DNA of 64,000 nt, taken from assembly GCF_000377565.1 (NCBI RefSeq), contig NZ_KB898354.1, positions 434,001 to 498,000 of the forward strand, written 5' to 3'. This document shows, piece by piece, positions 37,364 through 45,885 of the stretch (within the stretch, counting starts at the first letter, position 1; every line of letters starts with the position of its first letter). The notes beneath the pieces are model-generated. The model saw only the letters and a list, made by a program, of their open reading frames with translations, did not search any database and was not told where the DNA came from. Position numbers and translations under genes: made by a program. This stretch comes from Rhizobium sp. 2MFCol3.1 (GTDB lineage Bacteria > Pseudomonadota > Alphaproteobacteria > Rhizobiales > Rhizobiaceae).

Positions 37364-38137
37364 TTGGCTCATCCTGTTGCATTGGACAGCTTTATCGCGG
37401 GCTATTCCTGGGATCGTGATCCAGTGGGGCGATCGCCTTCCGAGGTGTTTCGCCTGCAACGCGCAGATGCGCCTGTGCTCTATCTCAAGCGCGAAGCGCG
37501 GAGTGGCTATGGCGAGTTGGCCGATGAGGCTGCGCGCTTGCGGTGGCTTTCCGGCCAGGGGATGCCGTGTCCCGATGTCATCGCTCTCACCACCGATGAT
37601 GACTATGATTGGCTGCTGATGAGCGCCTTGCCGGGCCGCGATCTCGCTTCGGATTCGGCTGTTGATGCCGAGGCGAGGGTGGTCATGCTGGCCTCCGCAT
37701 TACGCGCGCTTCATTCTCTCGACATTGCCTCGTGCTCCTTCGATCACCGGTGGTCGAAGCGGCTTGCCGTTGCCGAGCGGCGCATGCGGGCCGGCTTGGT
37801 CGACGAAGAGGATTTCGACGAGACGCGGCTTGGGCTGAGCGCCGCCGATCTCTATTCAGAGCTTTGCCGGATGGCTGCCGGCGACGAGGATTTGGTTGTC
37901 ACCCATGGCGACGCCTGCCTGCCGAACTTCGTGGCATCAGGTGATGCCTTCGCCGGCTATATCGATTGCGGCCGTCTTGGCGTTGCCGATCGCTACCAGG
38001 ACATCGCGCTCGCCTGCCGCAGCATCGCCGCGAATTTCGGTGAGGCGTTCGTTGGGCCGTTTTGCCGGAACTACGGCATCGTGTCGTTGGATGCTGGCAA
38101 AATGCTGCGATATCAGATGCTTGATGAGTTCTTCTGA
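37364..38137 (+). CDS. APH(3')-family aminoglycoside O-phosphotransferase
   Basis: The ~257-aa cytosolic kinase closely resembles APH(3')-II along its length. Nucleotide-binding lysine is in VLYLKREAR; the catalytic loop is THGDACLPN (Asp183, Asn188); the metal-binding Asp is in YIDCGRLGVADRYQDIALA, and the C-terminus is LLDEFF-like (MLDEFF). Such enzymes phosphorylate the 3'-OH of kanamycin and neomycin. No ATG fits the family N-terminus; a TTG at 37364 has TGAGG 6 bp upstream. The alternative ATG at 37268 would add 32 unlikely residues overlapping the small gene before it. Confidence 0.87.
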   Translation: MAHPVALDSFIAGYSWDRDPVGRSPSEVFRLQRADAPVLYLKREARSGYGELADEAARLRWLSGQGMPCPDVIALTTDDDYDWLLMSALPGRDLASDSAVDAEARVVMLASALRALHSLDIASCSFDHRWSKRLAVAERRMRAGLVDEEDFDETRLGLSAADLYSELCRMAAGDEDLVVTHGDACLPNFVASGDAFAGYIDCGRLGVADRYQDIALACRSIAANFGEAFVGPFCRNYGIVSLDAGKMLRYQMLDEFF

Positions 38138-38259
38138 CCGACTGATTCAAGCTGGTCACGACGCCCGCACGTTTCGATCACCGCAACGTTATGCCGTCTT
38201 GCCTGTAAACGAGTGAGGGCCTCCCTATATGGATATCATGAGCATCCAGGGAGCCGCCG

Positions 38260-38640
38260 ATGTCCGCCCAGCCGATGAAGATACCCGGTCCGGATCATCC
38301 GATTGCGATTACGCCCAATCCTAAGCGTGTGATGGTCACTTGGAACGACCGCGTGATTGCCGATAGCCGCAAGGCGTTGACGTTGAAAGAGGCGAGCTAT
38401 CCCGCCGTCTTCTATATCCCTCGTAGCGATGTGGACATGGCGTTGCTGGCCCACAGCGCGCACAACAGCTTTTGCCCCTACAAGGGCGAGGCGTCCTATT
38501 ACAGCATCGCGTCGGACGGCGAGCGTTCGGAAAGCGCGATCTGGAGCTATGAAGATCCCTCGGATGCCGTCAGCGAGATCAAAGGCTATGTCGCCTTCTA
38601 CCCTGATCGTGTCGACTCTATCGAAGAGTTGACGACTTAG
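38260..38640 (+). CDS. DUF427 domain protein
   Basis: This 126-aa protein is a single DUF427 domain: HPIAITPNPKRVMVTWNDRV, ASYPAVFYIPRSDVDM, CPYKGEASYYS and AFYPDRVD are typical. The fold is a small beta-rich domain of unknown function. CCAGGGAG precedes the ATG. It follows APH by 122 bp and may be on its own promoter. Confidence 0.88.
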   Translation: MSAQPMKIPGPDHPIAITPNPKRVMVTWNDRVIADSRKALTLKEASYPAVFYIPRSDVDMALLAHSAHNSFCPYKGEASYYSIASDGERSESAIWSYEDPSDAVSEIKGYVAFYPDRVDSIEELTT

Positions 38641-38722
38641 GGGAGGCGAGACGCCGACGGCTTAGGGAGACGTGGGTTCGGCGATCGGTCGCGGCAAACC
38701 TGTCTCTGAAAAATCAAGGATC

Positions 38723-38744
38723 GGTCCGGCAGGGAAACCGGACC
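38723..38744 (-). terminator. Probable terminator downstream of the porin gene
   Basis: GGTCCGG pairs with CCGGACC around an 8-nt loop. On the minus strand the sequence continues GATCCTTGATTTTTC, giving a T-rich tail, about 90 bp after the porin stop. Confidence 0.55.
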
Positions 38745-38801
38745 AATCCCCGTAACTGATCGGAGGTCAATCGGATCAGAAAAGGCAAACTTGTGAAAGG
38801 T

Positions 38802-38821
38802 GCCCCGGCCTAGACCGGGGC
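38802..38821 (-). terminator. First hairpin after the porin stop codon
   Basis: GCCCCGG pairs with CCGGGGC around a 6-nt loop 14 bp past the porin stop, followed on the minus strand by ACCTTTC. It may act with the second hairpin at 38723-38744 to protect and end an abundant mRNA. Confidence 0.55.
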
Positions 38822-38834
38822 GCCGATAGTCAGA

Positions 38835-39854
38835 TTAGAAAGCGCGCTGCAGGCGGAAGAAGCCCTTGGTTACGCTGTCTTCGTGGTCAACGTCGGTGTA
38901 GTCGACGGTAGCCTTGGCGTAGAGGTTGTCTACGATCTGGTAGTCAACGGTTACGCCGACCTTCCAAGCGTCGTTAGACGAGAAGTCGGTGTCCGTTGCG
39001 TTGTGGCCGTAGTTGCCGAAGTACTGAGCCATCGGGGTGATGGTCCACTTGTCGGTAACCTTGGCTGCGTATTCAGCAGCAACGGTCCACTCGGATTCGT
39101 CGTAGTAGCTGTTGATGCCGGTCGCGTAGGCAGCAGCCAGGCCGAGGGTGCCAGGTCCGATGTCAGCGAAGAGCATGCCACGGATCGCACCTTCTTCGGT
39201 GTCCGTGTCGTAGCCGCCGATGAGCTGGTAGGATACTACGCCAGCCTTGCCGCCGATTGCAGCAGCGATACCAACGGCGTTGCCGGAGTTGGTGCCACGC
39301 TCTGCGCCTGCGCCGTCTTCCAGTTCGTCAACCGAAACGCCAGCGTAGAAGTCGCCGGATTCGTACTGGTAACGAATGGAGTTGTGCAGGGTCTGGTAGC
39401 TGGACAGAACGTCCGGCTCGCCGCTCAAATCGTCATCCCACCAGCTGTAGAACAGACCGGCGCGCAGGCCAGCGATGTCGATGTAAGCGGAGTCGAGGGT
39501 CGAGGTCGTGGAAGCGTTGTCGCCGTTGTTACGCAGAACGATAACGCCGGTGAGCGGGCCGTACTCGGTGTCGCTCTTTGCAGTGAACGAAACCTGAGCG
39601 CGCGTACGAGCGTTCCAGTCAGACGAACCCTTCTGGTTCGGGCCGCCGTATACTTCAAAACGCAGGTAACCGCCAACCTTGAGGCAGGTTTCGGTGCCCG
39701 GGATGTAGAAGTAGCCGGTGCCGTAAGCGTCGCAGACGCGAACGTATTCTACTGCTTCAGGCTCAGCTGCAACGATAGCGTCGGCAGCGAAGACGGGGGA
39801 CGCGGCGGCAGCGAGAGCTGCTGCGGACGTCAGCATAACCATCCGAATGTTCAT
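38835..39854 (-). CDS. Alphaproteobacterial outer-membrane porin (Porin_2, RopA/Omp2b-like)
   Basis: The 339-aa exported beta-barrel forms trimeric diffusion channels. A signal peptide (MNIRMVMLTSAAALAAAASPVFA) is followed by the family signature VRVCDAYGTGYFYIPGTETC, with its cysteine pair, then LKVGGYLRFE. The C-terminus ends in aromatic LQRAF, as needed for barrel assembly. The start at 39854 follows AAGGAAATGG; a start 39 bp upstream is less likely. It is encoded singly with a long 5' region, typical of a highly expressed porin. Confidence 0.95.
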   Translation of the reverse strand: MNIRMVMLTSAAALAAAASPVFAADAIVAAEPEAVEYVRVCDAYGTGYFYIPGTETCLKVGGYLRFEVYGGPNQKGSSDWNARTRAQVSFTAKSDTEYGPLTGVIVLRNNGDNASTTSTLDSAYIDIAGLRAGLFYSWWDDDLSGEPDVLSSYQTLHNSIRYQYESGDFYAGVSVDELEDGAGAERGTNSGNAVGIAAAIGGKAGVVSYQLIGGYDTDTEEGAIRGMLFADIGPGTLGLAAAYATGINSYYDESEWTVAAEYAAKVTDKWTITPMAQYFGNYGHNATDTDFSSNDAWKVGVTVDYQIVDNLYAKATVDYTDVDHEDSVTKGFFRLQRAF

Positions 39855-40369
39855 TTGAAATCCATTTCCTTTTAGAAGAGACCGTTGCCACACACTGGGA
39901 GGTGATAGGCAACCGTTCCGGTAAACAGCCTTTCGGCACGCGGATCAGCGAACCGCTGACACTCTTCTCTCATCCCTCAGTAAATCTATCAATTCGGATG
40001 ACGGCGAAATCGTTGATTGTGAAACTTGTTATGTTCGAAATGTGACGAATTTGCCACAATATCAGCTACTTAGACAAATTGACGCAGTGCCCCGACAGCT
40101 GCGGAGCAACGGAATACAGTGAAATTCATGTGCTCCGAGGAGCGTATAGAGGTGCCGGCGAATACACACCGAGCGCAATGTCCGCGAGATAATATCGCGT
40201 TGCAGCAAAATGAAGGGGCTTCGCTGGAACGCTATGTTCCAAATTTGGAACGAAGCCTTCCGGGCAGGCGAATGAAAGTTTTTTAGGCAGGAGTTGGCAT
40301 ATTTCGTTCGCAGGCGTATGCGACAGGTTCCAGGGATATCTTAGGGCCCTTTTTTAGAAGAGGTGGCTT
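39855..40369. other. Long divergent intergenic region (porin / LysR)
   Basis: About 515 bp without a coding frame I can support. It is AT-rich near 40000-40090, where porin promoter elements should lie on the minus strand. It also contains the palindrome at 40236-40251 closer to the LysR gene. The length suggests several regulatory inputs for the porin. Confidence 0.5.
40236..40251. promoter_or_regulatory. Perfect 16-bp palindrome, putative operator
   Basis: GTTCCAAATTTGGAAC is fully symmetric. A third half site GGAAC lies at 40226-40230, and outer arms GGCTTCG/CGAAGCC flank the group. It is 118 bp before the LysR gene at 40370, suggesting an autoregulatory LysR site. Confidence 0.5.
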
Positions 40370-41335
40370 ATGCCAGCGGCCGAAACCAATTTTCCGGATA
40401 TGAACGACTTTGCTTATTTTGCAGCGGTTGTACGCTATGGCGGCTTCTCCGCGGCCGGTCGTGTGTTGGGTTTGCCGAAGTCGAAACTCAGCCGCCACAT
40501 CACCGCGCTTGAGGATCGTTTGGGCGTTCGATTAATCGAAAGAACGGTGCATCGGTTCCGCGTGACCGAGATTGGTCAATCACTATATGTTTACTGTGAG
40601 AACATGCTGCGTGAAGCGGAAAGAGCCACCAAGGCCGTCCACGACGCAAACGACGAACCGCAGGGAACGATCAGACTAAGTGTTCCGACGGGGCTGCTCG
40701 AGGGGTCGCTCGGGGCGATCTTTCCCGAGTTCCTGTTGCTTCATCCGAAGATCCAGCTGCAGATTCTCGCCACCGACCAGCGGGTCGACATCATTAACGA
40801 CCGACTCGATCTCGCGATCCGGGCGCAGTTGACCGAAGAGACCGACGCCGAGTTGACGATGAGGGTCTTGAGCAAGGTCGATCTCATCCTTGTCGCCAAC
40901 AAGGACATGGCGGCACGGCTGCCCACGGGGGAGGGAATCGAATCGCTTGATGGCGTGCCGACCGTCTCGTTCACCAGCGGCATGGCCGAGTGGCGCGAGG
41001 TCGACGTCTGGGATTTCACCGGCCCGGATGGTGCGCTTCACAGGCACGAGCATCGACCGCGCATGAGCTGTCGCAGCGTGCCCGCCGTGCTGGAAGCGAT
41101 TCATGCGGGCGTCGGCGTCGGGCTGCTTCCGGATATTGTCTGCGCCGAAGGCTTGCGGCACGGAACACTGGTCCGCCTGCTGCCCGATTATCAGATGTCC
41201 CAAGCGACCATCTATCTGGTGTTCACGGCATCGCGCGGCCTGCCGACGGCGGTGCGCACGCTCGTCGACTTCCTCGTCGAGCGCTTCCGGACGTTCAATG
41301 TCGCGATTGAGGGTGATCGCGCGGGCGCGGCGTGA
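40370..41335 (+). CDS. LysR-family transcriptional regulator
   Basis: The 321-aa protein has an N-terminal HTH (MNDFAYFAAVVRYGGFSAAGR, then LPKSKLSRHITALEDRLGVRLIERT) and an effector domain with the LysR hinge. The SKLSRHI recognition helix and TVHRFRVTEIG place it in the broad group of DmlR-like regulators. GAAGAGGTGG precedes the ATG. The next genes on the strand (DUF1428, YjbQ) might be targets, but gaps of 80-124 bp make this uncertain. Confidence 0.9.
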   Translation: MPAAETNFPDMNDFAYFAAVVRYGGFSAAGRVLGLPKSKLSRHITALEDRLGVRLIERTVHRFRVTEIGQSLYVYCENMLREAERATKAVHDANDEPQGTIRLSVPTGLLEGSLGAIFPEFLLLHPKIQLQILATDQRVDIINDRLDLAIRAQLTEETDAELTMRVLSKVDLILVANKDMAARLPTGEGIESLDGVPTVSFTSGMAEWREVDVWDFTGPDGALHRHEHRPRMSCRSVPAVLEAIHAGVGVGLLPDIVCAEGLRHGTLVRLLPDYQMSQATIYLVFTASRGLPTAVRTLVDFLVERFRTFNVAIEGDRAGAA

Positions 41336-41459
41336 GTCGTTTCTGCCCGGCGCATCGACATCTTGTCCAGCAGACATGGCGCCTATCTTGAAAGAGGTGT
41401 CGGTTCGGGTGCGCCTTGTTCGTCCTTGAAGCGATGCCAACGTTCAAGGGAGAAGAATC

Positions 41460-41813
41460 ATGTCCTATGTCGACGGTTTTATCGTTGCTGTGCCGAAGAA
41501 GAATATCGAGGCATACAAGGCGCTTTCAGCCAAGGCCGGCGCTGTCTGGAAGTCACATGGCGCGAAGGATTATGTCGAATGCGTCGCGGACGACGTGCCC
41601 TATGGCGAGTTGACGTCGTTTCCGCGTGCGGTTCAGGCAACCGATGACGAAGTCGTGGTGTTCTCGTGGATCACTTATGATTCGCGCGAGCAGCGCGATG
41701 AGATCAATGCGAAGGTCATGGCGGATCCTGAACTGCAAGTCACCGAATGCCTTGATATCTTCGATGCAAAGCGGATGATCTACGGCGGCTTCGTTCCGCT
41801 GCTTTGGCTTTGA
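41460..41813 (+). CDS. DUF1428 family protein
   Basis: This 117-aa protein begins MSYVDGFIVAVPKKNIEAYK and ends MIYGGFVPLLWL, matching DUF1428 (YbaA-like, dimeric alpha-beta barrel fold). Its function is unknown. AAGGGAGAAG lies upstream of the ATG. It is likely monocistronic or expressed with the YjbQ gene 80 bp downstream. Confidence 0.9.
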   Translation: MSYVDGFIVAVPKKNIEAYKALSAKAGAVWKSHGAKDYVECVADDVPYGELTSFPRAVQATDDEVVVFSWITYDSREQRDEINAKVMADPELQVTECLDIFDAKRMIYGGFVPLLWL

Positions 41814-41893
41814 CGCGGACCGATCACCGGCATTGACATGGCGGCGGGTGCGCGCGACCTCTGGGCTGAGTTTCATCGTCCGGAGGTGCCCCC

Positions 41894-42316
41894 ATGCCAC
41901 ATAAGATTCTCAGCCTGCAGACCCGCGGGCAGGGCCTTTATGAGTTTACCGATCAGATCGCTGCCTTCGTGCGTTCCGCAGATGTCGAATCCGGACTGCT
42001 CACCGTTTTCGTGCGGCATACGTCCTGCTCGCTGCTCATTCAGGAGAATGCCGATCCGGATGTGCGCACCGATCTCAATGGATTCTTTCGCCGTCTGGTG
42101 CCGCCATCGTCCGATCCGTCGATGCGCTGGATCGTTCATACGATGGAGGGGCCGGATGACATGCCTGCCCATATCAAGGCGGCGCTGACGCAGGTTTCGA
42201 TCGGGATTCCCGTCATGGACGGGCGGCTTGTTCTCGGTACATGGCAGGGAATTTATCTGTTCGAACACCGCGAAACTCCGCACCGGCGCGAGGTCGTGCT
42301 GCATCTCGGCAACTGA
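41894..42316 (+). CDS. yjbQ: YjbQ family protein (UPF0047)
   Basis: The 140-aa protein contains the family hallmarks VRHTSCSLLIQENADPDVRTDL, WIVHTMEGPDDMPAHIKAAL and LGTWQGIYLFEHR. YjbQ proteins bind a metal via conserved histidines and show weak thiamine-phosphate-synthase-like activity; the true role is uncertain. GTCCGGAGG precedes the ATG. Confidence 0.93.
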   Translation: MPHKILSLQTRGQGLYEFTDQIAAFVRSADVESGLLTVFVRHTSCSLLIQENADPDVRTDLNGFFRRLVPPSSDPSMRWIVHTMEGPDDMPAHIKAALTQVSIGIPVMDGRLVLGTWQGIYLFEHRETPHRREVVLHLGN

Positions 42317-42411
42317 ACCAAATGTGAACGGGCGGTTCGAACATCGTTCATTTTCAGGCGTTTATCGTTTGTCCAATCCCGCAAGGGAGACCATCGATAA
42401 CAAATGAAAGC

Positions 42412-42732
42412 ATGAACATGACCCATTTTATCGCCAAAGCTTCGTTCGCCGCCATCCTTGCCATTGCGTCCATTCCCGCGACGTTCTCGGTTGCGTCAGC
42501 CGCCAGCCCTGAGCGTGCATCGGTCGTCGAGATTCAGTATCATCGTCCCGCTCCGCCGCGCGCATGCTCGCCGATCCGGGCTGTCGAAAAGGCCCGTTAT
42601 GCAGGCCTGCGCAATGCGCGCGTCACCGATATCACGCCGCGCCGCGTCGTCGTTTCCGGCCGTGGCTATCGCGGCCATTGGGACCGGATGTTCTTCGCGA
42701 ACGTTCGCGGTTGCCCTGAGATCCGCCGCTGA
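42412..42732 (+). CDS. Exported two-Cys protein, paralogue A
   Basis: This 106-aa protein has a signal peptide ending at about SVASAA (residues 1-31) and a periplasmic domain with two cysteines 49 residues apart (ACSPIR and VRGCPEIRR). Its core ARVTDITPRRVVVSGRGYRG is nearly repeated in the next gene. The two genes are probably a tandem duplication. No family name is recognised; similar short secreted proteins occur in rhizobia. The cysteines may form a disulfide. Confidence 0.8.
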   Translation: MNMTHFIAKASFAAILAIASIPATFSVASAASPERASVVEIQYHRPAPPRACSPIRAVEKARYAGLRNARVTDITPRRVVVSGRGYRGHWDRMFFANVRGCPEIRR

Positions 42733-42899
42733 TCGGGCCTAGAGAACTATAGAGACTGCATCGCCTTGGCCGCGCCATTTTCAGGCTGCTTTGTGCGAAT
42801 CGCATAACAATGCGTTTATCCGGGAGGGCCGTTCTTCCGACCGGCCGAGAGAGAATCGAAAAAGGAGCGCGGTCGCAACCGCGTGATATGGAGATTTCG

Positions 42900-43298
42900 A
42901 TGATGCAGTTTCTGACCAAGGCGGGGATTGCCCTGGTACTGGGCGCCGGCACGCTTGCCGGCGCTACGGTTCCGGCCTCCGCTCAGGTGGACATCTATAT
43001 AGACGGCGGTCGTCCGCCACCGCCTCCGGGCTACGGGCGCCCACCACCGCCCCCAGGCTATGGCCGGCCGCCACCGCCGCCGGTTTATGGCCGCCCACCG
43101 CCGCCACCTCCGTATTATGGCGGCCGGCCGCGTGGTTGCGATCCGCGCTTGGCTGAAGACAAGGCGAGCGATTACGGTTTCCGCCGCGCGCGCGTTGTCG
43201 ATATCACGCCGCGCCGGGTGATCGTGCAGGGCTTCACGCGTCGTGGGCCCGACGAGATCACCTTCGGCAACGTTCGCGGTTGCCCGGTCCTGCGCTGA
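42900..43298 (+). CDS. Exported Pro/Gly-rich two-Cys protein, paralogue B
   Basis: The 132-aa protein has a signal peptide (MMQFLTKAGIALVLGAGTLA to PASAQ) and then a low-complexity stretch of about four GRPPPPPGY-type repeats. The C-terminal domain is homologous to paralogue A: CDPRLAEDKA, ARVVDITPRRVIVQG, and NVRGCPVLR. The repeat is present only in this copy and could act as a flexible surface or cell-wall-contacting linker. GGAG lies 6 bp upstream of the ATG at 42900 (the next codon is also ATG). Confidence 0.8.
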   Translation: MMQFLTKAGIALVLGAGTLAGATVPASAQVDIYIDGGRPPPPPGYGRPPPPPGYGRPPPPPVYGRPPPPPPYYGGRPRGCDPRLAEDKASDYGFRRARVVDITPRRVIVQGFTRRGPDEITFGNVRGCPVLR

Positions 43299-43327
43299 GA
43301 GGCCGGTTTCCGATAAGTTTGAAATGA

Positions 43328-43372
43328 AACCACCCCCGCCTGCGTGGAAACGCGGACAGGGGTGGTTTTCGT
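43328..43372. terminator. Bidirectional terminator between convergent genes
   Basis: AACCACCCC (43328-43336) pairs with GGGGTGGTT (43359-43367). It is followed by TTCGTTTT on the plus strand and by TTTCATTTC on the minus strand, between paralogue B and the DMT transporter. Confidence 0.75.
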
Positions 43373-43405
43373 TTTGGGGTGATGTTTCGGCCGCTGTTGC
43401 GGCGG

Positions 43406-44362
43406 TCAGGCCTTGGGCGCGCTCGGACCTTCGCCGGCGGCCGAAGTGGCAAGCGGCGCCTGGCTGTCTGAGGAGACGACCGAGGTCGGCAGCGGCGTGC
43501 CGCGCTTGCGTTCGCGCGCCAGCGTCAGCAGACCGGAGCAGATGATCAGCAAGATGCCGCCGGCCATCGGCAGATCGACCGAGTCGTCGAAAATCAGGTA
43601 GCCGAACGCGATCGCCCAGAGCATCTGGCTGTATTGCGGCGGCGCCACGAGGTTGGCGGGCGCGATGCGCGCTGCGGTCATCAGGAGCACGTTGCCGGCG
43701 GCGCCGAGCAGGCCGTAGCTTGCGATGAACAGCCACTGCCGTGGTGTCGGCATAACGAATTGCGAGGCCATCAGGATGCCGCTGACGATGATGGTGCCGA
43801 GCAGTGCGGCGCCGTATAGCGACAGGCGCTTTTCGGCCGGCCCCATCTTTCTCAGAACAACGATCGAGATCGCCGCCGTCAGGCCGCCGATCGCTGCCGC
43901 GAGATGGCCGATCGAGAGTTCGCGGAAGCCGGGGCGCAGCACCACCAGAACGCCGAGAAAGCCGACGATAACGGCCGCCCAGCGCTGCCAGCGCACATCT
44001 TCCTTGAGGAAGATGACGGACAAGATTGTCACGAAGGAGGGCAGCAGGAAGAGCAGGCAGAAGGCTTCCGCCATGGGAAGCAGCGTGAAGGTGATGATCG
44101 AGGCAATCGCGCCGATCGCGCCGCAGACGAAGCGTAGCAGCCACAATGTGCGGTTCGTGGTGCGCACGACATCCAGCCAGGAGTCTTCCTTGGCCTTGAT
44201 GAAAGGCAGGGCGGCGGTGCCGAACAGGGCGCCTATGAAGGCGATCTCGTAGGATGGGATGCTGCCGTGGAGGATCTTGATCGAAGCGTCGCTGAACGCG
44301 AACACGGCATAGGCGGCAAACGCGATGAGAACGCCGCGCGCAGGCGAATGGGGAGCAGTCAT
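43406..44362 (-). CDS. EamA/DMT-family permease
   Basis: The 318-aa inner-membrane protein has about 10 helices in two EamA repeats; the first ends LKEDVRWQRWAAVIVGFLGVLVVL, a family-typical junction. Such proteins export small metabolites or amino acids; the substrate is unknown. The start at 44362 (MTAPHSPARGVL) is chosen over an in-frame start 87 bp upstream. Confidence 0.88.
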   Translation of the reverse strand: MTAPHSPARGVLIAFAAYAVFAFSDASIKILHGSIPSYEIAFIGALFGTAALPFIKAKEDSWLDVVRTTNRTLWLLRFVCGAIGAIASIITFTLLPMAEAFCLLFLLPSFVTILSVIFLKEDVRWQRWAAVIVGFLGVLVVLRPGFRELSIGHLAAAIGGLTAAISIVVLRKMGPAEKRLSLYGAALLGTIIVSGILMASQFVMPTPRQWLFIASYGLLGAAGNVLLMTAARIAPANLVAPPQYSQMLWAIAFGYLIFDDSVDLPMAGGILLIICSGLLTLARERKRGTPLPTSVVSSDSQAPLATSAAGEGPSAPKA

Positions 44363-44555
44363 GGGAGCAGTTTCAATTTGAAGAGAGCTTCGGGCGCCGG
44401 AGCATCGTTGCCGACAAGAGGCGGTATAGTTGAGAATGCTGCCCTGCACAATTGCGCAAAAGGACGCGCCAGCCTTAAAGGGCCTGGTGTGATTGCAACG
44501 CCACGCCGCGCCTTACGTGGCGGCGATCCGCCACCACGCATTGTCTACTGCGTTT

Positions 44556-44816
44556 TTAGTTGGTGCCGCGTCTGAGCGCTGGGCCATAGTCGCGGTAGAT
44601 GCTGAGGCAATCGGTATAGCTCAGCGATTCGTTGGCGCCGTAGATCACATGCGCGCTCGATGCATTGGTGGACGCTTCCTCGGATACGAAGAGGATGGCT
44701 TCGCCGAGTGATTTGCCTGTTATTGGCGCATCGGTGCCATCGTCGAGCGTTATTCCCTTTATGACTGCGGCAATCTCGCGGTGGCTGAAAACTGCCTGTC
44801 TGTCTTCCGGTGTCAT
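44556..44816 (-). CDS. Hypothetical small protein
   Basis: This 86-aa soluble protein (MTPEDRQAVFSHREIAAVIK ... YRDYGPALRRGTN) has no recognised domain, signal or membrane segment. GAGGTAAAGG lies just upstream of the ATG at 44816, supporting translation. The flanking gaps are long (about 190 and 385 bp), so it probably has its own promoter. Confidence 0.6.
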   Translation of the reverse strand: MTPEDRQAVFSHREIAAVIKGITLDDGTDAPITGKSLGEAILFVSEEASTNASSAHVIYGANESLSYTDCLSIYRDYGPALRRGTN

Positions 44817-45201
44817 TGCCTTTACCTCGAACTGAAACTGAAAATGGATGGTTCTATCGTTGCCGGCCAAAAACTGCGCCGACGGTCGCGCGATGCCATC
44901 GCCTTACGGGCTCGATGGCAGGCAGACGTGCGCGAGCACGGCCTTTTCGCGTCTGTATTCATCGACCGGATGCCGCCGGCGGCCGCCAGCGTCGGATATC
45001 CGATCGACATATTATGGACATATGGCCCGATCGCCGTCGGACAAGATCGCTTCCTTCAATCCCCTGTGAATTTAAAAGGAGCCGGCGTGAATTCGCGCGG
45101 TGATTGCCGGGCAAGGCTACACGGCGGCGAATTGGCAAGTGCTATCGGGATCGCTATATCAGGCCCCACACGTGCAAGCATCGGCTGAAAGGTGAACCGA
45201 C
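44817..45201. other. Intergenic region before msrC, no confident gene
   Basis: About 385 bp. A plus-strand frame with an internal ATG at 44844 stays open to 45188 but has no ribosome-binding site, starts inside the divergent promoter space and shows no recognisable domain. I left it out as a gene while noting it could be a species-specific frame. Confidence 0.4.
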
Positions 45202-45690
45202 ATGTTTCAAACGGCAAAGATCGATCAGGCCGACAAGAAGGAGTTCTATCGCCAGCTTGCGCAGCAGCTGACCGGGCTGCTTCACGGCGAGCGCGATGTG
45301 ATCGCCAACGCGGCCAACACATCGGCGCTGATGTTCGAGATGATGCCGGAGCTCAACTGGGCCGGTTTCTATTTCCTGAAATCGAAGGACGAGCTGGTGC
45401 TCGGGCCGTTTCAGGGGCGCACCGCCTGCGTGAGGATCGCCGTCGGGCGCGGCGTCTGCGGGACCGCTGTCGCAAAGGGCCAGTCGATACTCGTCGAGGA
45501 CGTGCATGCGTTTCCCGGCCATATCGCCTGCGACGCGGCCTCGCGCTCGGAGCTTGTCGTGCCGCTCAGCCACAATGGCGAGATCCTCGGCGTCATCGAT
45601 CTAGACAGCCCCGTGACGTCGCGCTTCGATGCGGACGATCAGGCGGGGATCGAGGCGCTGGCCGAGATTTTCGTTGCGGCCAGTTACTGA
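45202..45690 (+). CDS. msrC: Free methionine-(R)-sulfoxide reductase (GAF domain)
   Basis: The 162-aa cytosolic enzyme reduces free Met-R-sulfoxide in oxidative-stress defence. It is a single GAF domain with the three functional cysteines of fRMsr: Cys76 (GRTACVRI), Cys86 (GRGVCGTA) and the catalytic Cys110 (GHIACDAASRSE). The spacing equals E. coli fRMsr. The C-terminus GVIDLDSPVTSRFDADD is typical. It ends before a strong terminator and converges on the cyd operon. Confidence 0.94.
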   Translation: MFQTAKIDQADKKEFYRQLAQQLTGLLHGERDVIANAANTSALMFEMMPELNWAGFYFLKSKDELVLGPFQGRTACVRIAVGRGVCGTAVAKGQSILVEDVHAFPGHIACDAASRSELVVPLSHNGEILGVIDLDSPVTSRFDADDQAGIEALAEIFVAASY

Positions 45691-45716
45691 CGTCAAATTC
45701 ATTGCATGAACGAGAT

Positions 45717-45750
45717 GAGGCTGCGCCCGGATTGAGCGCAGCCTCTTTTG
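45717..45750 (+). terminator. Intrinsic terminator after msrC
   Basis: GAGGCTGCGC (45717-45726) pairs with GCGCAGCCTC (45736-45745), followed by TTTTG. It may also stop cyd transcripts from the other side, although the minus-strand tail is not T-rich. Confidence 0.85.
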
Positions 45751-45762
45751 TTATCCTGTCAC

Positions 45763-45873
45763 TCAGGACTTCTTCTTCTTGGCCTCATCGTCGATCAGCT
45801 CGTACCACATGGCGTTGAGGACGGCGAAGGCGGCCGCGAGCGGCAGGCCAAGGATCCATGCGAAATACCACAT
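45763..45873 (-). CDS. cydX: Cytochrome bd oxidase small subunit CydX
   Basis: A 36-aa single-helix membrane peptide, too short for ordinary gene callers: it begins MWYFAWILGLPLAAAFAVLN and ends in a Lys-rich tail DDEAKKKKS. The MWYFAWILG start is the CydX/YbgT signature. CydX binds CydA and stabilises the haem groups. It lies 12 bp after cydB with a GGAG site, as the last gene of the operon. Confidence 0.95.
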   Translation of the reverse strand: MWYFAWILGLPLAAAFAVLNAMWYELIDDEAKKKKS

Positions 45874-45885
45874 CCTATTTCTCCT

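Noticed and set aside
44844..45188. Plus-strand frame of about 114 codons before msrC
   Set aside because: No ribosome-binding site, no domain, and it occupies the promoter space between divergent genes.
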